From Planctomycetaceae bacterium (lineage in GTDB: Bacteria; Planctomycetota; Planctomycetia; Pirellulales; Pirellulaceae): a stretch of 6,526 bases of DNA. Shown piece after piece: positions 1-5,409 of the stretch. The position numbers and the translations under genes are program-made. The number at the start of each line of letters is the position of its first letter. Within the stretch, counting starts at the first letter, position 1. The stretch covers positions 1 through 6,526 of the forward strand of contig PKCQ01000059.1 of assembly GCA_002862265.1 (NCBI GenBank), given 5' to 3'. The notes beneath the pieces are model-generated. The model saw only the letters and a program-made list of their open reading frames with translations. It was not told where the DNA came from and ran no database searches.

Positions 1-897
1 CGACTTTTTCAGTAGTCGCTGGACGAGTTTGGACAACGAACCAGGAACGGCATTACGGAACTGCTCAATACCTGGCACCTCGGCCTGAGTGTGCATCATT
101 GCCAGAGCAAGTTGCGTGTCCCCCGTGAAAGGGGGTCGACCTGCAATCATATGGAACAAAGTAACGCCCAGCGAGTACAAGTCGCTGCGAATGTCGACCT
201 CTCGCCCCTGAATCTGCTCAGGGCTCATATACATTGGCGTTCCGAGCGTCGTACCAGCTCGAGTCAACTTGGGGTCGTCGCCGAGAAACGTACGAGCCAG
301 CCCGAAATCGGCCACTTTGACTTCGCCATCCCGCGTGAGCATGATGTTCTCAGGCTTGATATCCCGATGCACAATCCCACTAGAAGCCGACTTGTTCAGG
401 GCGGCTAAAATCTGAAGGAGTATGCTTAGAACTTCGGGCAATTCCAGCTGCCGATCCTCAACGCCCTTCGGCTGATTCGCCGCCTCGCTATCCACCGTTT
501 GGAGGTTGCCTGAGCCACCTTTGGAGCTAGCCTCGACCGATGACGGGAAGTTGTTCGTCGCGTCGAGCGTTAGGTACTGACGTAGATTGGCACCTGGGAT
601 AAACTCCTGAGCGATGAAACGCAGCTCATCGTCTCGGCCCACGTCGTAAACTTGAACAATGTTAGGGTGGATCAACGCTGCGGCCGACCGCGCTTCGTTC
701 ATGAATCGCTGAAGATTCGTTTCATCGGTCGCAAGTGATGCCTTGAGAATCTTGATCGCCGCCGGGCGTTGCAGATCTTCGTGCAGGGCATAAAACACAT
801 CAGCCATACCACCACTCCCGAGAGCATGTTCAATCCGATAGCGTCCTACCAGCCGTCCTGGCTCGATGGCGTCTAGTTTAGGACTGGAAGTGCTCAT
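1..897 (-). CDS. Hanks-type Ser/Thr protein kinase, N-terminal part (runs off window)
   Basis: Phosphorylates Ser/Thr residues of unknown partners. From the ATG at 895-897 the frame stays open for 299 codons to the left edge, so the C-terminus is missing. A nearly complete PknB-like kinase domain is visible: glycine loop GSGGMADV (27-34), ATP-binding lysine in AAIKIL (K49), helix-C glutamate E68, catalytic HRDIKPEN (177-184, D179), DFG (197-199), GTPMYMSPEQ activation/P+1 segment (219-228) and SDLYSLGV (238-245). All catalytic residues are present, so it should be active. Residues about 111-150 form a Ser/Asn/Gly-rich insertion between the hinge and the catalytic loop, longer than in PknB. 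Such planctomycete kinases often carry a membrane segment and a sensor or repeat domain after the catalytic domain; that part is not in view. No Shine-Dalgarno is seen before the start. The 97-nt gap to rsmA, with a terminator in it, suggests an independent transcript. Confidence 0.95.
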   Translation of the reverse strand, partial: MSTSSPKLDAIEPGRLVGRYRIEHALGSGGMADVFYALHEDLQRPAAIKILKASLATDETNLQRFMNEARSAAALIHPNIVQVYDVGRDDELRFIAQEFIPGANLRQYLTLDATNNFPSSVEASSKGGSGNLQTVDSEAANQPKGVEDRQLELPEVLSILLQILAALNKSASSGIVHRDIKPENIMLTRDGEVKVADFGLARTFLGDDPKLTRAGTTLGTPMYMSPEQIQGREVDIRSDLYSLGVTLFHMIAGRPPFTGDTQLALAMMHTQAEVPGIEQFRNAVPGSLSKLVQRLLKKS

Positions 898-920
898 AAT
901 TCGGTACGGTGGTGGGGCGT

Positions 921-941
921 TACACTAGTGTTGCTAGTGTA
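921..941. repeat. Perfect 8-bp inverted repeat upstream of the kinase gene
   Basis: TACACTAG at 921-928 is the exact reverse complement of CTAGTGTA at 934-941, with a 5-nt spacer. The left arm also lies within a 10-bp palindrome, ACACTAGTGT at 922-931. It sits 24-44 nt upstream of the kinase start codon and no T-run follows it on the minus strand, so an operator-like or leader-hairpin role for the kinase gene is more likely than a terminator. The role is inferred. Confidence 0.4.
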
Positions 942-954
942 GTCGTTTTGTTGC

Positions 955-990
955 AAAAACCGCTATTCACCCCACGTTTGGTCCAGCGGC
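955..990 (-). terminator. Probable intrinsic terminator of rsmA
   Basis: Read on the minus strand just after the rsmA stop, CCGCT (989-985) can pair with AGCGG (964-960), a flanking G-U pair extends the stem, and five T residues (959-955) follow directly. A few inner pairs (ACC/GGT) may shorten the 20-nt loop. The stem is short but the position and T-run fit a Rho-independent terminator. Confidence 0.45.
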
Positions 991-994
991 AAAA

Positions 995-1909
995 CTATTC
1001 GGGTTGCTCCACTGCAGCCATCTTCCTCGCTACGCAATCACTCAATTCAAGCAATCTTTGTGGCGTCAGTTGTTCGGCACGCGTCTGCGCGTCAAATTCC
1101 ATCTCATCCATGATTTCATCCACGGCTGGCTTGTCCAAATCTGGTTTGACGGCGCTCACGAGAGCCGAACGCAGAAACTTACGGCGATGGATGAAAATGT
1201 TTCGCACCAAGCGATGGAAAAAGTCAGGATCCTTGATTCGTTTCCGCATGATTTTTTGCGGCTGGATATCAAGGATGGCCGAATCGACCTTAGGGGCTGG
1301 CCAGAAAACCCTCGGCGGCATAAGACGCACTATCTCAGCTTTGCACTGAGCCTGAATCCAAACGGAGAGAGCACTGTAGTCTTTCGTGCGCGGCTTGGCG
1401 ATTATTCGCTGCGCGAGTTCTTTTTGAATCGTGGCGACCATTCGAGTCGGCCAAGGCTTCATATCTAGCAGATTGGACAGAATCGGCGTCGCCACGTTGT
1501 ACGGTAAGTTGGCAACTAGCTTTAGTCTCGATCCTGAAATCGCAGCGAGCTTTTCTTGTAGCGTCTGTACAACTTGTGGATGTAACGTATTCTTACCCTT
1601 CAGAGCGTCCTGTTGCAGCAAAGTCACATTTTCGCGGTCTTCAAATTGATTTGCGGCCAGAGGCGCCAACAAGGAATCGATCTCGATTGTGACGACATGC
1701 CCCGCTTTGGCTGCGAGTAAGCCGGTAAGCGAGCCCATGCCTGTACCTACTTCGAGCACCACGTCGCGCTGTGAGATCTCAGCCGTGTTGGCAATCATCT
1801 CAACTAAGTTTAGGTCGATCAGGAAGTTTTGACCGAACTTTGTTTGGGGCTGCAAGCCAGCAGCTTGAAAGCGATTCTGGAGATACGAAAGTGTCTGACG
1901 TTGCGACAT
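995..1909 (-). CDS. rsmA: 16S rRNA (adenine1518-N6/adenine1519-N6)-dimethyltransferase RsmA/KsgA
   Basis: Dimethylates the two adjacent adenines in the 3'-terminal hairpin of 16S rRNA using S-adenosylmethionine, a late step of 30S subunit maturation in the cytoplasm. The 304-residue product shows the family signatures in order: KFGQNFLID (24-32) N-terminal substrate region, VLEVGTGMGSLT (51-62) SAM motif I, IEID (76-79) acidic motif II, NLPYNVATPIL (134-144) containing the NLPY catalytic motif, FWPAPKVDSA (202-211), HRRKFLRSAL (241-250) and RAEQLTP (277-283) in the C-terminal domain. I chose the ATG at 1907-1909 because KsgA proteins normally begin 10-30 residues before the FGQ(N/H)FL motif. 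A GTG at 2008 would add 33 unconserved residues encoded partly by a palindrome. Upstream of the ATG there is no strong Shine-Dalgarno. It lies downstream of the riboflavin synthase gene on the same strand with a 121-nt gap. No key residue is missing. Confidence 0.96.
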   Translation of the reverse strand: MSQRQTLSYLQNRFQAAGLQPQTKFGQNFLIDLNLVEMIANTAEISQRDVVLEVGTGMGSLTGLLAAKAGHVVTIEIDSLLAPLAANQFEDRENVTLLQQDALKGKNTLHPQVVQTLQEKLAAISGSRLKLVANLPYNVATPILSNLLDMKPWPTRMVATIQKELAQRIIAKPRTKDYSALSVWIQAQCKAEIVRLMPPRVFWPAPKVDSAILDIQPQKIMRKRIKDPDFFHRLVRNIFIHRRKFLRSALVSAVKPDLDKPAVDEIMDEMEFDAQTRAEQLTPQRLLELSDCVARKMAAVEQPE

Positions 1910-1963
1910 AGAAGAGTTACTTTTTCGGGCCGGACAGGCGAAATCTAAGTTTTCGACAAATCG

Positions 1964-2019
1964 CAACCCGAAGCGTGAATGAGGCCTGAAGACACTCGCC
2001 TCACCCACGCTTGGGGTTG
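1964..2019. repeat. Long imperfect palindrome between ribE and rsmA
   Basis: Two 22-nt arms, 1964-1985 and 1998-2019, are reverse complements at 19 of 22 positions around a 12-nt loop; the mismatches fall at one position after CAACCC and at two adjacent positions before TGAGGC. One C-G and one G-U pair extend the base. In the minus-strand transcript it starts about 12 nt after the ribE stop and ends about 55 nt before the rsmA start. No T-run follows, so it is not a standard intrinsic terminator. It could be a factor-dependent terminator or mRNA-end stabiliser, a processing site, or a dispersed REP-like palindrome. Confidence 0.6.
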
Positions 2020-2030
2020 TGTCGCATCAC

Positions 2031-2645
2031 CTAATTCTGCGAAGGCAACGCAGTGATGACGCCTTTCAATTGTTGTTCCACATACTTAGCCAAAATATCA
2101 GTTTCTAAGTTCACGAAGTCCCCCAACTGCAACTCCCCGAGAGTCGTCTCGGCCAGTGTGTGTGGGATCAAGGCAACTGAGAATCCAGTATCGGTTACAT
2201 CAACCAGGGTCAGCGAGACTCCTTGGACTGTGATCGAAGCTTTAGGTGCCATCTGACGCAGCATTTTTTCTGGACATTCGAAAACCATGTCGCACCAATC
2301 GTCATGGTCGCGGCGACTGGACAACCGCCCGACGCCATCGACATGCCCGCTCACCAAGTGCCCGCCAAGTCGATCTCCCAGTGCCAGAGCTCGTTCGCTG
2401 TTCACTGGCGATCCGACTTGAAGTTGCCCAAGGGTCGTCTTCGCCAATGTCTCTTCACCGGCCTGAAAACTCATCGACTGCTCATCCAGTGCTACGATCG
2501 TCAGGCAGCACCCGTTACTAGCAACGCTGTCGCCAATCGCCAAGTCTTCGTACTGCTCAGGCCGCGCGAGCCGCAGCAAAATCCCGTCGGCTTCTTGCTC
2601 GATGGCTAAAATTTTCGCTTTTGTTTCTATAAGCCCAGAAAACAT
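2031..2645 (-). CDS. ribE: Riboflavin synthase, alpha chain
   Basis: Catalyses dismutation of two 6,7-dimethyl-8-ribityllumazine molecules into riboflavin and the pyrimidinedione precursor, the last step of riboflavin synthesis; the family acts as a cytoplasmic homotrimer. The 204-residue protein has the usual length and two lumazine-binding barrel repeats. Repeat 1 (about 1-96) has MFSGLIE (1-7) and GDSVASNGCCLT (38-49), with the Ser/Cys region typical of the active site. Repeat 2 (about 97-195) has GGHLVSGHVDGVG (94-106), the matching SITVQGVSLTL (137-147), HTLAETTLG (162-170) and NLETDILAKYVE (179-190). The MFSGLIE start fixes the N-terminus at the ATG of 2643-2645; a GGAAG lies about 4 nt upstream as a possible ribosome binding site. 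No other rib genes are adjacent. Symbol use varies: ribE in Bacillus-style naming, ribC in E. coli. No FMN riboswitch core was recognised upstream. Confidence 0.96.
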   Translation of the reverse strand: MFSGLIETKAKILAIEQEADGILLRLARPEQYEDLAIGDSVASNGCCLTIVALDEQSMSFQAGEETLAKTTLGQLQVGSPVNSERALALGDRLGGHLVSGHVDGVGRLSSRRDHDDWCDMVFECPEKMLRQMAPKASITVQGVSLTLVDVTDTGFSVALIPHTLAETTLGELQLGDFVNLETDILAKYVEQQLKGVITALPSQN

Positions 2646-2914
2646 CGGTCTTCCAAGTAATCTCTGCTGGACGATTCAAGGGAAATCCCCTTAGGACCTA
2701 CCGCCTTGAATCCCTCAATGGGAACTAAAATCATACGGAAATTTATGTTAATTACCGCTTCTCCAATAGCCGTAATTGATCCTTCGGCAACGAATCCAGG
2801 AAGCGATCTTGCCATGACGGCAATTCCACTTGGCCCCTCATTCAATGGTTCACCGCGAGCAATTGGAAGCCCCATTCCCCCCTTGCCTCGACTTAAAGTG
2901 AACATTCTTCGCAT
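2627..2914 (-). CDS. Doubtful small hypothetical ORF overlapping the start of ribE
   Basis: A 95-codon frame on the same strand as ribE, ending 19 bp inside it with TAG. I do not recognise the product: Gly- and Ile-rich, one stretch reading LPGFVAEGSITAIGEAV (residues 39-55), no Cys pairs apart from a lone Cys near the end, no clear signal peptide or membrane segment. First codon positions are rich in purines (many GGN, GAN, GCN, ATN codons), as in real coding DNA, and the overlap could allow translational coupling to ribE. Against it: no known family, weak start context, and an opposite-strand frame of similar length (2706-2945). It may be a decayed gene or simply the ribE leader. Confidence 0.22.
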   Translation of the reverse strand: MRRMFTLSRGKGGMGLPIARGEPLNEGPSGIAVMARSLPGFVAEGSITAIGEAVININFRMILVPIEGFKAVGPKGISLESSSRDYLEDRCFLGL

Positions 2915-3008
2915 TCGGTCGGCAGTTGGGCCACCAAAGTCCTAAATGAGTTTAAGACTGCCACAGTCAGGGAAAGCAAGAGAAATTCTGGCTAATCCCA
3001 ATAAGGAA

Positions 3009-3225
3009 GAATCGGGGGCTGCGAATCTAGGCCGTCTTTGCGTTCGCATGGGTCGCTACGATGCCCCTGATTTGAATTGCCAGTGCTAGTCGAGTCGTCA
3101 AGTTTCCGCACAATAGCGTTCTAAAGATGGATGAGACTTAATTCGCAAACTACTCCGTAGTTCGGCGCATCCATCAACGCGAAAAGCTGACTTCGGACAA
3201 GCAAAGCGGCGGCGAGTGCCCGCCG
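3009..3225 (+). promoter_or_regulatory. Potentially structured leader/upstream region of eno
   Basis: The roughly 300 nt before enolase hold no convincing gene but several complementary segments. ATCGGGGGC (3011-3019) pairs with GCCCCTGAT (3063-3071), with one G-U pair and outward extension to 3009/3073. Inside it, TGCGAA (3020-3025) pairs with TTCGCA (3043-3048). GATGGATG (3126-3133) pairs with CATCCATC (3168-3175) and encloses CGC/GCG plus AACTAC (3148-3153) with GTAGTT (3157-3162) on a 3-nt loop. CGGCGG (3207-3212) pairs with CCGCCG (3220-3225) just before the ribosome binding site. I recognise no known riboswitch and no secure -35/-10 pair, so it is unclear how much is transcribed. Function is inferred only. 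Confidence 0.3.
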
Positions 3226-3230
3226 GAACG

Positions 3231-3237
3231 GGAAGGG
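3231..3237 (+). promoter_or_regulatory. Ribosome binding site of eno
   Basis: GGAAGGG lies 3 nt before the ATG at 3241 and 6 nt before the ATG at 3244. The spacing favours the second ATG as the main start. Confidence 0.6.
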
Positions 3238-3243
3238 TAAATG

Positions 3244-4521
3244 ATGAGCACAATTCAAGCTGTACATGCACGCCAGATTTTGGACAGCCGCGGGAATCCA
3301 ACGGTAGAAGTAGAAGTCGAATTGCTGGACGGTTCTTTGGGCCGAGCCGCAGTTCCTAGCGGTGCCAGCACCGGTGCTCACGAAGCTTGGGAATTGCGTG
3401 ACGGTGAGACCGACGTCTACATGGGCAAAGGCGTCACCAAAGCAGTCGAAAACGTCAACGGCGAAATCGCCGACGCCCTGTATGGCCTCGATGCGGTCAG
3501 GCAGCGTGACATTGATCACGTGATGCTAGAACTGGACGGAACCCCAAACAAAAAGCGACTCGGCGCGAATGCGATTCTCGGTGCCTCACTTGCCGTCGCC
3601 AAAGCTGCTGCCAACTTCGTCCAACTCCCGCTCTACCGCTACCTCGGCGGCACTTCGGCTCACATGCTGCCTGCTCCGATGATGAACATTGTCAATGGTG
3701 GCGAGCACGCCGACAACTCTGTCGATGTGCAAGAATTCATGGTCATGCCTCTCGGCTTCGACCGATTCTCTGACGCACTGCGAGCTGGTGTTGAGACCTT
3801 CCATCACTTGAAGAAAGTACTCAGCAGTCGAAAGCTGAACACAGCCGTCGGTGACGAAGGTGGTTTTGCTCCCGACCTAGGCAGCAACCAAGAAGCACTC
3901 GACTTGATCATGGAAGCCATCGACAAGGCAGGTTACAAAGCGGGTGAGCAAATTCAAATCGCTTTGGATGTCGCCGCAACCGAGTTTTACGACTCCGGCG
4001 AAAAGGTTTACTCGATAGACGGTAAGAAGTTGTCTGGGCCTGAAATGGTCGACTTCTTGGCAGGCTGGGTTGACCAATACCCCATCTGCTCGATCGAAGA
4101 CGGATGTGCTGAAGACGATTGGGAAAGCTGGAAGTTGTTGACGGACAAGGTCGGTGACAAGGTGCAACTCGTTGGCGACGACTTGTTCGTGACCAACGTC
4201 GAACGCCTGCAACGCGGCATCGACGAAGGCATCGGCAACAGTATCTTGATCAAGGTCAACCAAATCGGAAGCTTAACTGAAACCATTGACGCAATCCAAC
4301 TCGCCGCACGCAATGGCTACACTTCGATTTCCAGCCACCGATCCGGCGAAACCGAAGACGCCACCATCGCTGACTTGGCAGTTGGTCTTTCGACTGGCCA
4401 GATCAAGACAGGCTCAGCTTCTCGAAGCGACCGCATGGCCAAGTACAATCAATTGCTCCGCATCGAAGAAGAGCTCGGCGACACCGCAACCTACGGCGGC
4501 CCGATTTTCCCAAGCAAGTAA
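3244..4521 (+). CDS. eno: Enolase (phosphopyruvate hydratase)
   Basis: Converts 2-phosphoglycerate to phosphoenolpyruvate in glycolysis, reversibly in gluconeogenesis; Mg-dependent and cytoplasmic. The 425-residue product matches normal bacterial length. The N-terminal domain begins with ARQILDSRGNPTVEVEV (9-25) and has SGASTGAHEAWELRDG (39-54), the mobile active-site loop. The TIM-barrel domain has NGGEHADN (151-158), GDEGGFAP (203-210; E205 is the expected general acid), metal ligands D242 in LDVAATEF, E285 in SIEDG and D312 in GDDLF, the signature ILIKVNQIGSLTET (334-347; K337 catalytic base), SSHRSGETED (363-372) and K388 in QIKTGS. All key residues are present. Residue 288 is Cys where most enolases have Leu (SIEDGLAEDDW), a minor oddity. 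Two consecutive ATGs exist; 3244 is chosen for ribosome-binding-site spacing, 3241 would add one Met. It is a single gene with its own terminator, divergent from ribE. Confidence 0.98.
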   Translation: MSTIQAVHARQILDSRGNPTVEVEVELLDGSLGRAAVPSGASTGAHEAWELRDGETDVYMGKGVTKAVENVNGEIADALYGLDAVRQRDIDHVMLELDGTPNKKRLGANAILGASLAVAKAAANFVQLPLYRYLGGTSAHMLPAPMMNIVNGGEHADNSVDVQEFMVMPLGFDRFSDALRAGVETFHHLKKVLSSRKLNTAVGDEGGFAPDLGSNQEALDLIMEAIDKAGYKAGEQIQIALDVAATEFYDSGEKVYSIDGKKLSGPEMVDFLAGWVDQYPICSIEDGCAEDDWESWKLLTDKVGDKVQLVGDDLFVTNVERLQRGIDEGIGNSILIKVNQIGSLTETIDAIQLAARNGYTSISSHRSGETEDATIADLAVGLSTGQIKTGSASRSDRMAKYNQLLRIEEELGDTATYGGPIFPSK

Positions 4522-4573
4522 ACTCGCCTTATGATAGGAATTCAGCGAACAATTTGATAACACCGATCGCCCT

Positions 4574-4606
4574 AAACCCCTTCGCGGAAATCCGCAGAGG
4601 GGTTTT
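4574..4606 (+). terminator. Intrinsic terminator of eno
   Basis: AAACCCCT (4574-4581) pairs perfectly with AGGGGTTT (4598-4605), and inside it GCGG (4584-4587) pairs with CCGC (4592-4595) around an AAAT loop. TTTT and a further T-rich stretch follow. It lies about 50 nt after the eno stop, between convergent genes. Confidence 0.88.
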
Positions 4607-4751
4607 CTTGTTTGGAATGGAGATGGTGCTCAGCATGATCATAAGATCTGCAAATATCGCGAATTGCCCTAGTCGCTACATTTCCATCTAGCTTGCGAAG
4701 ACTACGCTGCGCGTGACAAGGCGATGTTTGTGATATGAGTCGAAAAGTCGT
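4607..4751. other. Intergenic spacer with nothing recognised
   Basis: About 145 nt between the eno terminator and the end of the decayed glycosylase gene. Apart from a short ATGATCAT palindrome near 4635 I see no gene, promoter or repeat. Confidence 0.5.
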
Positions 4752-5324
4752 TCACAGCTTCTTGAGCCGTATTCCAAGGTATGGAATTACCTCCTTCGTG
4801 AACCATGGGTTCTTCGCGAGCCAGCGATTAGTTATCGAGCTCGGGTGCGGCGACGGCGAGTTGGCTGGCGTGAATTCCCGCCACGCATGGACGATTCCCG
4901 TCAGCGATGACTTGCGGTGTTTTCCTAACCGATGCTCATGTGCATATTGACAGATAACCAACGTCCATCTCACGGCACCTAGTTGACTCAACAATTGTTC
5001 GAGCCACAGTTGGGCATACTCCGATCGTGAAGGTAAACCACCGGACTCTCCCGTGCCGGGACAACAGAACTCCCTGGGCACAAGCGCGACCTTGGATACA
5101 TCGAAAAACTCGTCTAGCGATCTATCCATCCAATCACCCAGTCTCTCTTCACTAGGATCATCCCATGGCATGCCAGATTCTTGGACACGACTGCCTGGTG
5201 CCTAGCCGATTATCAACACACTTGCGGCGACAATCGTTCTTCGACCACACGGCAGCTCGCACTCGCATTCTCGGCAACTACGAATTTGCTGCAGCAAATC
5301 GTTCAGTTCACTGCTGACGAGATC
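4752..5324 (-). pseudogene. Uracil-DNA-glycosylase-superfamily protein, interrupted by an in-frame amber codon
   Basis: Intact relatives excise uracil or other bases from DNA, or are uncharacterised members of the UDG superfamily. The longest ATG-started piece (5171 to 4752, 139 residues) shows WDDPS (3-7), FCCPGTGESG (35-44), ICQYA (73-77), the HPS motif (109-111) and NRWLAKNPWF (115-124). These match the central and C-terminal parts of a UDG-like family whose members have an N-terminal CxxC region and a GQAPG motif. Reading upstream in the same frame gives exactly that missing part: an IRSCREC segment (about 5264-5284), then VLIIG followed by TAG (5202-5204), then APG. The conserved Gln codon is therefore an amber, one C-to-T change from CAG. 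The frame upstream hits another TAG at 5325-5327 with no ATG or GTG start in between. A few residues seem deleted between the Cys region and VLIIG, and usually conserved positions have changed (for example REFCC where FCYPG relatives have MGFCY). Total length of about 190 codons fits the family. Restart at 5171 would lack the first active-site motif. Confidence 0.75.
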
Positions 5325-5409
5325 CTACCCTTATGTGCCTTGATACCGAGAATGCCAGTCATTAATAGTTTGAGGCTTAAGTCAACCTCAAAGGATACTT
5401 TGGCTGCAT

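Noticed and set aside
91..408. Plus-strand 105-codon frame
   Set aside because: Antisense to the kinase activation-loop region; it only mirrors that coding sequence.
909..1649. Plus-strand open frames (909-1349, 1004-1468, 1431-1649) opposite rsmA
   Set aside because: They lie antisense to a well-supported rsmA gene and show no family motifs.
1910..2008. GTG start at 2008 giving a 337-residue RsmA
   Set aside because: The 33 extra residues are unlike the family and are partly encoded by the palindrome; the ATG at 1909 gives normal family length.
2053..2609. Plus-strand frames opposite riboflavin synthase
   Set aside because: Antisense shadows of a gene with full family signatures.
2706..2945. 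Plus-strand 79-codon frame
   Set aside because: No recognised family, and its third codon positions coincide with those of the opposite frame, so it is probably a mirror; neither strand is convincing.
3095..3125. Possible sigma-70-like promoter for eno ending at TCTAAA (3120-3125)
   Set aside because: Only four of six -10 matches and no acceptable -35 hexamer at the right spacing.
3098..4313. Minus-strand frames opposite the eno leader and enolase (3098-3301, 3121-3519, 3586-3807, 3877-4263, 4008-4313)
   Set aside because: Antisense to the eno region; they arise from its codon bias and show no domain.
5369..5392. Hairpin TTTGAGG/CCTCAAA (10-nt loop) after the DUF1592-family gene as a terminator
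   Set aside because: The position is right but no T-run follows on the minus strand and the stem is only 7 bp, so it is not called.
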